From Halomonas sp. KG2 (GTDB lineage Bacteria; Pseudomonadota; Gammaproteobacteria; Pseudomonadales; Halomonadaceae): a DNA stretch of 64,000 nucleotides. A program made the position numbers and the translations under genes. The DNA is taken from the NCBI GenBank assembly GCA_030440445.1, contig CP098528.1:3720001-3784000 (forward strand), given 5' to 3'. The notes beneath the pieces are model-generated. The model saw only the letters and a program-made list of their open reading frames with translations. It searched no databases and had not been told where the DNA came from. Within the stretch, counting starts at the first letter, position 1, and every line of letters begins with the position of its first letter. Of this stretch, positions 42,560 to 51,624 are shown piece after piece.

Positions 42560-43719
42560 GCGCTTGCCAGGCGGATTCGGTGCTGCCACACCAGCACCAC
42601 TAAGGGCACCAGCGCGACGGGGATTAATAGTAGGTTAAGCATCGCCCAGCCCAAGCCGCTAACCAAAGGCCCAGCAAACAAGGCGGTCACCGCCGCAGTG
42701 CCAAACACTAGAAACTCGTTGGCGGCCTGGGTGCGCGCTTTATCCACTGGGCGGTAGCTCTCGGTGAGCAGTCCGGTGGCGGGTAGGAAGGTAAAGTTCC
42801 AGCCCAAGCCCAACAAAATCAGCGCCACGTTGAAACCAACTAAACCGATTCCCCACTGAGCAACCAAAGCACTGGCTACCAGCAGCAGGCAACCTGCCAC
42901 AATGACTTGTTTGGCGCCGAAGCGGGTGGCTAAATGGCCAGTAAAGAAGGAAGGCAAAAACATCGCTACCACGTGCCACTGAATAGTCATTGAAACGTGG
43001 TTAAAGTGGTGCCCGGCTCCCTCCATGGCGAGCGGTGTGGCGGTCATCGCCAGATTCATCACACCGTAGCCGACCATCGCCGCGCTCACCGCGACAATAA
43101 ATCCGGGCTGGCGGAGTATCTTCCCTAGCGGCAGTGCGCTGCCTTCGCAGTGGGTGCGAGAAGCGGGCGGTAACCGTGTCAGCATCAATACCGCTAATGC
43201 CAACGCATAGAGCACCGCTAAACCAACAAAACTACCCAGAAACGGCACCTCGCCCAGCTCACGGCTCACTCTGGCCAACCACGGTCCTGCAAACGCCGCC
43301 AGCACACCGCCGCCCATCACTAGGCCAATCGCCCGGTCACGCATCAATGCCGGGGCGGCCTCTACTGCGGCAAAGCGATACAGTTGTCCAAAGCCAATGC
43401 CGATACCAATCAGCCAGGTGGCCAGTAAGAACAGCCCAAAGTGCTCACCCATCAGCGCCTGGACGGCAACCAATGCGCCTACGAATCCCACTATATTGCC
43501 CAGAATAAAGCCACGCTTTCGACCCAGCCTGGCCATGATAAGCGAGGCAGGTATGGTGGCACACATTAGCCCCAGCCACTGGGTAGCGACAGGCGCTGTC
43601 GACCATGACGCGCTAGGGGCCAAAGACGCCCCTATCAGCGGTGATACGGCGATCAACAAGACATTGCCAGTGACCAGCAGCGCCTGACAGAGCGATAATA
43701 GAGTGACGGTTAAAGGCAT
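42556..43719 (-). CDS. MFS transporter
   Basis: A 387-residue transporter with twelve helices. The loop 2-3 motif is seen as MARLGRKRGFILGN (GxLaDrxGRkxxl type), and the central and C-terminal half (FFTGHLATRFGAKQVIVAG) repeats it. It is of the small, drug-exporter-like class, but the substrate is unknown. It overlaps the GlxA-type regulator by 10 bp, so the two form a leftward operon, and the regulator probably responds to the transported compound. Confidence 0.83.
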   Translation of the reverse strand: MPLTVTLLSLCQALLVTGNVLLIAVSPLIGASLAPSASWSTAPVATQWLGLMCATIPASLIMARLGRKRGFILGNIVGFVGALVAVQALMGEHFGLFLLATWLIGIGIGFGQLYRFAAVEAAPALMRDRAIGLVMGGGVLAAFAGPWLARVSRELGEVPFLGSFVGLAVLYALALAVLMLTRLPPASRTHCEGSALPLGKILRQPGFIVAVSAAMVGYGVMNLAMTATPLAMEGAGHHFNHVSMTIQWHVVAMFLPSFFTGHLATRFGAKQVIVAGCLLLVASALVAQWGIGLVGFNVALILLGLGWNFTFLPATGLLTESYRPVDKARTQAANEFLVFGTAAVTALFAGPLVSGLGWAMLNLLLIPVALVPLVVLVWQHRIRLASA

Positions 43720-44714
43720 GAGAGATTCTCCTGGGTGGCACCAGCATGGGAGGAGGCAAAACGTTGACGATAGACCGAGGGCGATACACCGTAGTAGCGC
43801 TGAAACTGGCGGCGCAACTGCTCTGCGCCGCCCAGCCGCCAGCGTTGCGCTAGGCGCTCAAGGGAGAGCTGCTCGCGCTCGTTGAGCAGCGCCAGGCGCG
43901 CTTGCTCAAGGCGTAGTTGGGTCAGGTAGGTACCCGGCGTAGTATTCAGATAACGCCTGAACAGCCGGGTTAAATGACGCGGGGAGACCGCCATTAGGTC
44001 GGCCATACTCTCAAGCCCGTGATCTACGCTGGGGTCGGCGTGGAGTTGATCCAGCAGGCGGCGCAGCGGCCCCGCCTCTTGCTGGTGGCGCAGTATTTCG
44101 CTGAACTGTGACTGCCCACCTGGGCGCTGCAAAAACACCACTAACTCGCGCGCCACTCGTCCGGCTAGGTCAGCGCCGTGGTCTGCCTCTACCAGCGACA
44201 GCGCCAAATCAATTCCCGCCGTTACACCGGCGCTGGTGTAGCGGCCGTTACTTTCGATATACAGTGCATCAGGCTCAACGCTTAGCGCGGGATACTCCTC
44301 GGCCAATTGAGCTGCATGGCGCCAGTGAGTGGTGACGCGGCAGCCATCCAGCAGCCCTGCAGCAGCTAGCAAAAATGCCCCAGAGCAGATAGACCCAAAC
44401 CGTCTCACCTCAGGGGCGACCTCACACAGCACCTGTTTCACAGCGGCTATGTCACGCTGCTGCATCACGCCACTGCCGCCCGCCACCAACAGCGTATCTA
44501 GGGGCAGTAAATGCTTAAGCTGGTGGTAGCTGTGCGTCGCATGCACGGCTAAGCCACCGTTGGTGGCTACTGGGCCAACGGCATCGGAGACCAGCGTCAA
44601 CTGATAGAGCGGTTGAGGGCTTAACGCATTGGCGCTGGCAAACACCTGCCAAGGGCCACTGACATCCAGCAGTTGGCAGTCAGGATAAGCAAATAGGACA
44701 ACATGGCGAGTCAC
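43710..44714 (-). CDS. GlxA-family transcriptional regulator (DJ-1/PfpI plus AraC)
   Basis: A 334-residue regulator. The N-terminal half is a DJ-1/PfpI-like domain (VVLFAYPDCQLLDVSGPWQVFASAN, with Cys in the nucleophile-elbow place GSICSGAFLLAAAGLL). The C-terminal half is an AraC HTH with MAVSPRHLTRLFRRYLNTTPG and YYGVSPSVYRQRF. Relatives sense small nitrogen-containing metabolites. It is cotranscribed with the MFS gene. Confidence 0.87.
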   Translation of the reverse strand: MTRHVVLFAYPDCQLLDVSGPWQVFASANALSPQPLYQLTLVSDAVGPVATNGGLAVHATHSYHQLKHLLPLDTLLVAGGSGVMQQRDIAAVKQVLCEVAPEVRRFGSICSGAFLLAAAGLLDGCRVTTHWRHAAQLAEEYPALSVEPDALYIESNGRYTSAGVTAGIDLALSLVEADHGADLAGRVARELVVFLQRPGGQSQFSEILRHQQEAGPLRRLLDQLHADPSVDHGLESMADLMAVSPRHLTRLFRRYLNTTPGTYLTQLRLEQARLALLNEREQLSLERLAQRWRLGGAEQLRRQFQRYYGVSPSVYRQRFASSHAGATQENLSCL

Positions 44715-44826
44715 AGTCTCTCTCCGCTAACGGGATATAGAAGCATGAGAGAGTGTCAGCGCTACGCCCGATGTCGGCAAGGACCATTACCCCACCGATT
44801 CGGACATTTTTATTAAAAGCGATATA

Positions 44827-45516
44827 TTAGCCCGTTTTCTCTATCTCTAATGGCGACTCCATCCTGCGTACGCTGGAAACGAAATCACTAAAGCGCTCGC
44901 CCTGAATCAATACATGGTCGGTCAGTGCTTGCTGAGCAGCCACAGAGTCGCCCCGCTCAATAGCCTCGACGATGGCTTGGTGCTCGCTGAGAGAGCTATT
45001 TACCCGTTGACGCACCTGCAACTGTAGCCGTCGGTAAGGCTTTAAGCGCTGCTTCAGTTGACGCGCTTCGCTGGCCAAAAAAGCGTTGTGGCTAGCGGTG
45101 TAGATACAGTCATGAAAACCTTCGTTTTCGTAGTAATACTCGTCGCTGTCACCTGCCAGCGCTGCTGCCTCGCAGCGCTGATGGGCTTCGCGTAACGCGG
45201 CCAGTTCAAGCTCGGTAATCCGCCGTGCTGCCAAGCGGCCGCACATGCCCTCTAACTCCGCCATCACCTCGAACATCTCGATCAGTTGATCAATCCCCAC
45301 TTTCGCAACGAAGGTGCCCTTCTTCGGCGAAACGGTGACCAAGCCACTGGCGACCAACTGCTGGAAGGCTTCGCGCACCGGGGTACGCGAGACCTGAAAC
45401 TCCCGCCCTAAGGCTTCTGGATCCAGGCGCTCTCCCGGTAAACGACGGCCATTGATGATGTCATCTTCAAGAGAATCTCTTAATCGCTGAGCGTTGGAAA
45501 GCTTGCTGCCCGCCAT
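44827..45516 (-). CDS. GntR-family regulator (FCD subgroup), likely of the malonate operon
   Basis: A 229-residue FadR/FCD regulator: an N-terminal winged helix (QRLRDSLEDDIINGRRLPGERL...FQVSRTPVREAFQQLVASG) and an all-alpha FCD domain with metal/ligand residues near EYYYENEGFHDCIY. It starts with ATG after AAGGAGG. It is divergent from the malonate TRAP and matAB genes, as MatR is in rhizobia, and an AT-rich palindrome overlapping the facing promoter is its likely target. It is probably a repressor relieved by malonate or malonyl-CoA. Confidence 0.85.
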   Translation of the reverse strand: MAGSKLSNAQRLRDSLEDDIINGRRLPGERLDPEALGREFQVSRTPVREAFQQLVASGLVTVSPKKGTFVAKVGIDQLIEMFEVMAELEGMCGRLAARRITELELAALREAHQRCEAAALAGDSDEYYYENEGFHDCIYTASHNAFLASEARQLKQRLKPYRRLQLQVRQRVNSSLSEHQAIVEAIERGDSVAAQQALTDHVLIQGERFSDFVSSVRRMESPLEIEKTG

Positions 45517-45570
45517 GTTTCACCTCCTTGGATCACGACTCATGTTAGCCATTTTAATGCTGTCATATAG

Positions 45571-45632
45571 TTGACATTAGCATACGTAGCGCCTATTGAT
45601 ATATATATCAGGACAACTGATAGATATATACA
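45571..45632 (+). promoter_or_regulatory. Promoter and GntR operator of the malonate operon
   Basis: A perfect -35 box TTGACA (45571) is followed at 17 bp by a weak -10 (TATTGA, 45594). The -10 runs into a perfect 14-bp palindrome TGATATATATATCA (45597-45610), and a related half-palindrome TGATAGATATATACA lies at 45618. A repressor bound there would block the polymerase. Confidence 0.6.
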
Positions 45633-45672
45633 GCCAATCCAAACACACAACAACAACTGTTGGAGACGCCAC

Positions 45673-46671
45673 ATGCAACGCTATTTGATCTCAACTGCTG
45701 CCGCCCTTGGTCTCGCCATTGCGGCTTCTTCCCATGCCTCTGCCGATACTGTGCTACGCGCGTCGCATCAATTCCCTGGAGGGCAAGGGGATGTCCGCGA
45801 CGAAATGGTACAAATGATGGCCCGCCATGTCGCCGAGGCAGATGTTGGCCTGACGATAGAAGTCTACCCGGGTCAATCGCTGTTTAAAGCGCGTGAACAG
45901 TGGGGCGCTATCGCTCGTGGTCGCCTCGATATCACCTCGCTACCGCTGGATTATGCCAGCGGACGGCACCCGGAGTTCTCTGCCACGCTGATGCCTGGCT
46001 TAGTGCGCAACCAAGCACACGCTCAGCGTTTGAATGACTCCGAATATATGGAGATGATCAAAGCGGTGATTCTAGATGGCGGCGCTCGAGTGCTCTCGGA
46101 TGCGTGGCTATCGGGCGGTTTTGCCTCTAGCGAACAGTGCGTTACCTCCCCGGATACCGTCGAGGGCCAAAATTTCCGTGCTGCCGGACCTGCGTTTGAA
46201 CAAATGCTTGAGGCCGCTGGCGCCTCCATTGCCTCCATGCCCTCTTCTGAGGTGTATACCGCCATGCAAACCGGTGTGTTGGATGCCGCCAACACCTCGT
46301 CGATGTCGTTTATCTCTTTCCGGCTTTATGAACAGGTTGAATGCTTGACCGAACCGGGTGACTTCGCGCTCTGGTATATGTACGAGCCGATTCTTATTTC
46401 CGAGCAGATATGGCAAGGGCTTAACGAAGAGCAGCAGGCGGCGCTGATGGAAGCCGGAGAAGCCGCAGAGGCTTTCTTCGCTGAAGAGGCCGCCGCCATT
46501 GATCAGGAGATGGTCGATCTTTACCAGGAGAATGGCGTCGAGGTGGTCAGTATGAGCGAAGAGGACTACAACGCCTGGCTCGATATCGCCAAGGAAACTT
46601 CCTACAAAAACTTTGCCGACAATGTTCCCAATGGCCAAGCCATTATCGATGCAGCGCTGGCCGTCGAATAA
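45673..46671 (+). CDS. TRAP substrate-binding protein, likely malonate-specific
   Basis: A 332-residue DctP-family periplasmic protein with a signal peptide (ending HASA). It shows VEGQNFRAAGPAFEQMLEAAGASIASMPSSEVYTA, the ligand-binding core, and MQTGVLDAANTSSMSF. The ATG at 45673 follows TTGGAG; the frame stays open upstream only because it runs through the promoter. It begins the operon dctP-dctQ-dctM-matA-matB, so malonate is the expected substrate. A hairpin with T-run follows. Confidence 0.87.
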   Translation: MQRYLISTAAALGLAIAASSHASADTVLRASHQFPGGQGDVRDEMVQMMARHVAEADVGLTIEVYPGQSLFKAREQWGAIARGRLDITSLPLDYASGRHPEFSATLMPGLVRNQAHAQRLNDSEYMEMIKAVILDGGARVLSDAWLSGGFASSEQCVTSPDTVEGQNFRAAGPAFEQMLEAAGASIASMPSSEVYTAMQTGVLDAANTSSMSFISFRLYEQVECLTEPGDFALWYMYEPILISEQIWQGLNEEQQAALMEAGEAAEAFFAEEAAAIDQEMVDLYQENGVEVVSMSEEDYNAWLDIAKETSYKNFADNVPNGQAIIDAALAVE

Positions 46672-46695
46672 GCAACCCACGAACGCCTAATGGCT

Positions 46696-46721
46696 CGGCT
46701 GCCCTTCGGGGTGGCCGTTTT
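46696..46721 (+). terminator. TTCG-loop hairpin after the TRAP binding-protein gene
   Basis: CGGCTGCCC and GGGTGGCCG pair (two G-T wobbles) around a TTCG tetraloop, followed by TTTT. It lies 24 bp after the dctP stop and 50 bp before dctQ. Partial termination or end protection would raise binding protein over permease. Confidence 0.75.
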
Positions 46722-46771
46722 CAACGGATGCTTGCTTAGCTTGGCGAAACAACCAGCTTGACGAGGGACAT

Positions 46772-47293
46772 ATGGCACCTGCAACGACTCACAATGCCCT
46801 TGCCCGCGGGGGCATCATTGGCGGCTACATTCGCGTCATGGATAAGCTTTCGCGGCTTTCCGCCTATTTAGCCTGCGCCATGTTTATCGCTGGCGTATTA
46901 GTGATTTGCCAGATGGTTTTTATTCGCTACTTACTCGGAATGAGCACCAGTTGGCAGACCGAATTCACCATTTTCTCAGTAACGGCGGCGATGCTGATGG
47001 GCAGCCCTTATGTACTGATGACCGGCGGCCACGTCGCGATCACCATTGTGCCCGATGCTCTGGGCGGTATTACCCGCACCATCATGCGTTTGATCGCTTC
47101 CCTGTTTGGATTAGGTTTCTGTGCCGCCCTGGCGTATGCCAGCTGGGTGTATGTTTTTGAGGCACTCCACGGCGGGTGGACAACGGGCTCCGTCTGGAAT
47201 CCACCACTGTGGCCAGCCTTACTACCCATGGCCATCGGCGCCACCCTGCTGTCGTTGCAGTATGTGGCTGAAATTCTGCGTGGGGAGAGTTAA
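46772..47293 (+). CDS. TRAP transporter small permease (DctQ), malonate operon
   Basis: A 173-residue protein with four helices and the DctQ landmarks FIRYLLGMSTSWQTEFTIF and MTGGHVAITIV. It pairs with the following large permease. The ATG at 46772 is preceded by GAGGGA. It ends 2 bp before dctM. Confidence 0.87.
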   Translation: MAPATTHNALARGGIIGGYIRVMDKLSRLSAYLACAMFIAGVLVICQMVFIRYLLGMSTSWQTEFTIFSVTAAMLMGSPYVLMTGGHVAITIVPDALGGITRTIMRLIASLFGLGFCAALAYASWVYVFEALHGGWTTGSVWNPPLWPALLPMAIGATLLSLQYVAEILRGES

Positions 47294-47295
47294 GC

Positions 47296-48642
47296 ATGGA
47301 TCCCATTACCTTAGGCATTATTGTCGCCATCGCACTGATTGGGCTAATGGCCATTGGCACCCCTATCGCTTTTGCCCTCGGCGGTGTATCGCTGCTAGCA
47401 CTGCTCTACGACCGCGGCCTTTCCGAGCTCACCTACTTCGGTGAAACCTTTTTTGACCGCATCGCCGAATTTGGTTTTGTCGCCATTCCAATGTTTATTC
47501 TGATGGGCGCCGCAGTGGCCTCCTCCCCCACCGGGCGCGATCTGTATCGCTCGCTGGATCTATGGATGGGCAAGCTGCCCGGCGGCTTGGCGGTTTCCAA
47601 TATCGGCGCCTGCTCAATCTTTGCTGCGCTCTCGGGATCATCACCGGCCACCTGCGCAGCGATTGGTAAAATGGGCATTCCCGAAATGCGCATGCGCGGC
47701 TATCCCGATGGCGTGGCAGCAGGTTGCATTGCCGCAGGTGGCACCCTGGGCATTCTAATTCCGCCGTCGGTCACCATGATTATCTATGGCATCTCCACCG
47801 AAACCTCGATTGGTCGACTATTTATTGCCGGGGTGGTGCCAGGCTTTATGCTCGCGGGCCTGTTTATGATCTGGACGATGATCGCCTGCAAGTTGGCCGG
47901 TGGCTATAACAATTCCATGAACAACCCCGTGGCGGAGTCCGTCGAACGGCTAAAGCAGAACGTTAAACAAAATGTTGATACCAATCTGAAAGCGCTCGTC
48001 CGCGTTCTGCCTTTCCTGGGCGTGGTCGCGGGTATCCTATTTGCCTTGTATGGCGGTGTGGCAACACCTTCAGAGGCGGCGGGCGTGGGTGCATTTCTGT
48101 GTTTGGCGCTGGCTATTCTGATCTACCGCATGTGGCAGCTGGGCCCAATCAAGCTGATTATGCGCGACTCGCTGCGTGAAAGCGTGATGATCATGCTGGT
48201 GATCGCCACCGCCGAAGTGTTTGCCTACGCACTCTCTTCCATGTTTATCACCCAAACAGTAGCCGCTGCGATTGCTGACCTGGAGATCAACCGCTGGGCG
48301 CTGATGGGGGTGATTAACCTCTTCCTGCTAGTGGCCGGTTTCTTCCTACCGCCTGTGGCCGTGATCGTCATGACCGCGCCGATTCTGTTACCTATCATCC
48401 TGGCGGCTAATTTCGACCCCTACTGGTTTGCGGTGATTTTGACCATCAACCTGGAGATCGGCCTGATCACACCACCAGTGGGCCTCAACCTGTTCATTAT
48501 TAAAGGCATCGCGCCGGATATTTCGCTGCGCGACATTCTGATGGGAAGCTTGCCCTACGCGCTGTGTATGGTGCTGGGTATCTTGCTGCTGTGCCTCTTC
48601 CCGGGCATCGCGCTTTGGCTACCTAACTTGATCATGGGTTAA
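47296..48642 (+). CDS. TRAP transporter large permease (DctM), malonate operon
   Basis: A 448-residue DctM with about twelve helices. Landmarks are AIPMFILMGAAVASSPTGRD, the SGSSPATCAAIGKMGIPEM loop, PPSVTMIIYGIST, and TINLEIGLITPPVGLNLF. It is the sodium-coupled channel that takes in the carboxylate. It ends 11 bp before the malonyl-CoA decarboxylase gene, which links the transporter to malonate use. Confidence 0.9.
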   Translation: MDPITLGIIVAIALIGLMAIGTPIAFALGGVSLLALLYDRGLSELTYFGETFFDRIAEFGFVAIPMFILMGAAVASSPTGRDLYRSLDLWMGKLPGGLAVSNIGACSIFAALSGSSPATCAAIGKMGIPEMRMRGYPDGVAAGCIAAGGTLGILIPPSVTMIIYGISTETSIGRLFIAGVVPGFMLAGLFMIWTMIACKLAGGYNNSMNNPVAESVERLKQNVKQNVDTNLKALVRVLPFLGVVAGILFALYGGVATPSEAAGVGAFLCLALAILIYRMWQLGPIKLIMRDSLRESVMIMLVIATAEVFAYALSSMFITQTVAAAIADLEINRWALMGVINLFLLVAGFFLPPVAVIVMTAPILLPIILAANFDPYWFAVILTINLEIGLITPPVGLNLFIIKGIAPDISLRDILMGSLPYALCMVLGILLLCLFPGIALWLPNLIMG

Positions 48643-48653
48643 GGAGTTTGACC

Positions 48654-50021
48654 ATGAACATGCTGTTTTTGCAGGAGCTGTTCAACAACATCACCCAGCG
48701 TGATGCCCTGTTGCGGCGCCGTCATCCCGAGACCTTAACGCCCGACCATGGGCAGTTGGTTAACGCCTGCCACAAGCTCTTGGAAAGCGATGGCGAAGCT
48801 TCCAGCATCGCGCTGGCAAGCCGCGCCTTGGCGATTTATCAGCGCCTTTCGGCAGCTGAAAAAAGCAGCTTCTTTGCCCGCCTAACGACTGACTTTGCGG
48901 CCGAGCCCGGCCCCATTGACGCGGCCTATCTGGCGTATCAAGACGCTCGCGACAATCAATCGCTACAGCGCTTGTTTGAAGCCTGTGAGCCCCGTCGCCA
49001 AGAGCTTTTCCGGCGCCTAAATCTCGCCAGCGACGGTACCTATGAGCTGGTTAAAATGCGTGAAGACCTGCTGGGATTGCTACGCGAGCAGCCGGAATTA
49101 GCAGCTATCAATAACGATTTCGCTCACCTGTTCGGTTCCTGGTTTAACCGTGGCTTTTTGATGCTCAAGCGCATTGACTGGAACACCCCTGCCTCAATTC
49201 TAGAGAAGATCATCCGCTACGAAGCGGTACACGAGATTCAGGACTGGGACGACCTGCGCCGACGTCTAGATGCTCGTGATCGCCGCTGTTTCGCCTTCTT
49301 CCACCCCGCTATTGGCGACGAGCCGTTGATCTTTGTGGAAGTAGCCCTCCACAAGGGCCTGCCAAGCCGCATCCAGCCCATCCTCTCTGGCGAAAGCAGC
49401 TATAGCAAAAAAGGTATTGATGAGGCCGAGGATGCCGATACTGCGGCATTCTTTGGCATCAGCAACTGCCAGAACGGGCTGCGCGGGATCTCCTTCGGTA
49501 ATTTTTTGATCAAACAGGTGGTGCAAGAGCTGTCCCAGGAGCTGCCGCAGCTTAAGTACTTCGTCACCCTCTCGCCGGTACCTGGCTTCGCTCAGTGGCT
49601 TCAGGAGCAGCGGGACGATGAGCAACTTCCCTCGTCGCTGCGTCAATCACTCAAAGGGCTTGAAACCCCAGGATGGCATCAGGACCAAGCGCTTGAAGAG
49701 CAGCTGAAAGCCGCGATTCGCCCACTGGCCGCCCGTTATCTGGTCGAAGAGAAAAACCGCCACGGCTTGCCGATCAATCCGGTGGCCCGCTTTCATCTCG
49801 GCAATGGCGCCGAACTGCACCGCATTAACTGGTTGGGCGATACCTCCGAGAAGGGCTTTAAACAAGCCGCAGGACTGATGGTTAACTACCTGTATGTGCT
49901 GGACGATATCGAGCGCAATCACGAAAACTATACCGCCAAGGCGACCGTTGCTTGCTCAAATGAGGTGCGTGACCTCACCAAACGCGCCCGCAAGCTGGCC
50001 AAGGGAGAGACCACCAAATGA
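48654..50021 (+). CDS. matA: Malonyl-CoA decarboxylase
   Basis: A 455-residue decarboxylase of the MCD family that yields acetyl-CoA and CO2. The acetyltransferase-like catalytic domain has GISFGNFLIKQVVQEL, the catalytic Ser in YFVTLSPVPGF and the catalytic His in VARFHLGNGAELHRINW, matching the Ser/His pair known in the human enzyme. The N-terminal helical domain covers the first ~180 residues. The ATG at 48654 is 7 bases after AAGGAG. Its stop overlaps the matB start. With MatB it completes malonate catabolism. Confidence 0.92.
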   Translation: MNMLFLQELFNNITQRDALLRRRHPETLTPDHGQLVNACHKLLESDGEASSIALASRALAIYQRLSAAEKSSFFARLTTDFAAEPGPIDAAYLAYQDARDNQSLQRLFEACEPRRQELFRRLNLASDGTYELVKMREDLLGLLREQPELAAINNDFAHLFGSWFNRGFLMLKRIDWNTPASILEKIIRYEAVHEIQDWDDLRRRLDARDRRCFAFFHPAIGDEPLIFVEVALHKGLPSRIQPILSGESSYSKKGIDEAEDADTAAFFGISNCQNGLRGISFGNFLIKQVVQELSQELPQLKYFVTLSPVPGFAQWLQEQRDDEQLPSSLRQSLKGLETPGWHQDQALEEQLKAAIRPLAARYLVEEKNRHGLPINPVARFHLGNGAELHRINWLGDTSEKGFKQAAGLMVNYLYVLDDIERNHENYTAKATVACSNEVRDLTKRARKLAKGETTK

Positions 50022-51556
50022 GCCACAACCTATTTGAAACCTTTGCTGCCAAAATGCGCGAGCGCGCAGAGGCCGATTTTATTACCACCCGCGACGGCCG
50101 CCGCTATCGCTACGCCGATGCGCTAACCATCAGTGCGCAGCTTGCGGGTGCACTCACCGAGTTAGGCGTTAAGCAAGGTGACCGTGTCGCGGTACAGGTG
50201 GATAAAAGTCCTGAGGCGATACTGCTTTACTTGGCCTGCCTGCGCATCGGCGGCGTCTATCTGCCCCTCAATACGGGCTATACCGGCGATGAGATTCGCT
50301 ATTTTTTAAATGACGCTGAGCCCGCGCTGTTCGTTTGTCGCCCCAAGATAGAAGAGCAAGCACGGTCGCTTGCTGCTGAAACCGGCTGCCCTGCGGTGGC
50401 AACCCTAGGCAGCGCTGCCGATGGCAGCCTGATGGAAACCGCCCAAGCGGCAACCCCAAGGCAAGACATAGTGGCGATTGGTCAGCGTGACTTGGCTGCT
50501 ATTCTCTATACATCGGGCACCACAGGGCGCTCCAAAGGCGCCATGCTAACGCACACAAACCTCGCCTCTAACGCCGAGACCCTGGCCAAAGCATGGCACT
50601 TCAGCGCTGATGATCGGCTGATTCATGCGCTGCCAATCTTCCACACCCACGGCTTATTCGTCGCTTGTAACGTCACCTTGATAGCGGGCGCCAGCATGCT
50701 CTTTCTGCCCAAGTTCGATGCGGATGTGATTTTTGATGAGCTGCCCCATGGCAGCGTGATGATGGGCGTTCCCACTTTCTATACTCGGCTAGTTCAGGAC
50801 GAACGACTGACCCCAGAAGCGACCGCCCATATGCGGCTGTTCGTTTCCGGTTCTGCTCCGCTCACCGCCGAGACCCACGAGGCATTTGAAGCCAAGACGG
50901 GGCATGCGATTCTTGAACGCTACGGCATGACCGAAACCAATATGAATCTCTCCAACCCCTATGAAGGCGCCCGCCGAGCAGGCACCGTGGGTATGCCGCT
51001 ACCCGGTGTGGAGATGCGCATTACCAATCGTGAAACCGGTGATGAGGTGCCTTTTGGCGAGATTGGCATGCTGCAGATTCGCGGCCCGAATGTGTTTATC
51101 GGCTACTGGCGAATGCCCGAAAAGACGCGTGAAGAGCTATTAGACGATGGCTTTTTCATTACCGGCGATCTCGCCATGGTCGACGAACAGGGCTATGTGC
51201 ATATTGTTGGCCGTGACAAGGATCTAGTGATTTCCGGCGGCTACAATGTCTACCCCAAAGAGGTGGAGCAGGTGATCGATGAGCTTGAGCAAGTCGCCGA
51301 ATCCGCAGTCATCGGCCTACCGCATCCTGACTTTGGCGAAGGCGTTACCGCAGTGGTCGTTCGCCAGCAAGGTGCTGATCTTGGAGAAAACCAGCTTGAA
51401 GAGGAGCAAGTCATCACCCATTTAGATGGACGACTCGCTAAGTATAAGCAGCCCAAGCGGGTCTTCTTTGTTGATGAACTGCCGCGCAATACGATGGGTA
51501 AGGTGCAAAAAAACGAGCTGCGTAAGCGCTTTGGAGATACCTACCGAGCGACCTAG
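50018..51556 (+). CDS. matB: Malonyl-CoA synthetase
   Basis: A 512-residue acyl-adenylating enzyme that ligates malonate to CoA using ATP. The AMP-binding P-loop is YTSGTTGRSKGAML; RYGMTETNMNL and YWRMPEKT are motifs A5 and A7-like; GGYNVYPKEVEQV and the catalytic Lys in NTMGKVQKNELR mark the C-terminal domain. A MatB identity rests on direct overlap with matA and the upstream TRAP system. A hairpin follows 10 bp after the stop. Confidence 0.92.
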   Translation: MSHNLFETFAAKMRERAEADFITTRDGRRYRYADALTISAQLAGALTELGVKQGDRVAVQVDKSPEAILLYLACLRIGGVYLPLNTGYTGDEIRYFLNDAEPALFVCRPKIEEQARSLAAETGCPAVATLGSAADGSLMETAQAATPRQDIVAIGQRDLAAILYTSGTTGRSKGAMLTHTNLASNAETLAKAWHFSADDRLIHALPIFHTHGLFVACNVTLIAGASMLFLPKFDADVIFDELPHGSVMMGVPTFYTRLVQDERLTPEATAHMRLFVSGSAPLTAETHEAFEAKTGHAILERYGMTETNMNLSNPYEGARRAGTVGMPLPGVEMRITNRETGDEVPFGEIGMLQIRGPNVFIGYWRMPEKTREELLDDGFFITGDLAMVDEQGYVHIVGRDKDLVISGGYNVYPKEVEQVIDELEQVAESAVIGLPHPDFGEGVTAVVVRQQGADLGENQLEEEQVITHLDGRLAKYKQPKRVFFVDELPRNTMGKVQKNELRKRFGDTYRAT

Positions 51557-51565
51557 CTCTATAAA

Positions 51566-51597
51566 CACTGACGCCCCGCATAGGCGGGGCGTCAGTG
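51566..51597. terminator. Bidirectional hairpin between matB and the SSS gene
   Basis: CACTGACGCCCCGC and GCGGGGCGTCAGTG form a perfect 14-bp stem with an ATAG loop, between convergent genes. T-runs are poor on both sides, so termination may be assisted. Confidence 0.75.
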
Positions 51598-51624
51598 ACA
51601 ATATCTGCGTTGTGTTAGCGGTGG

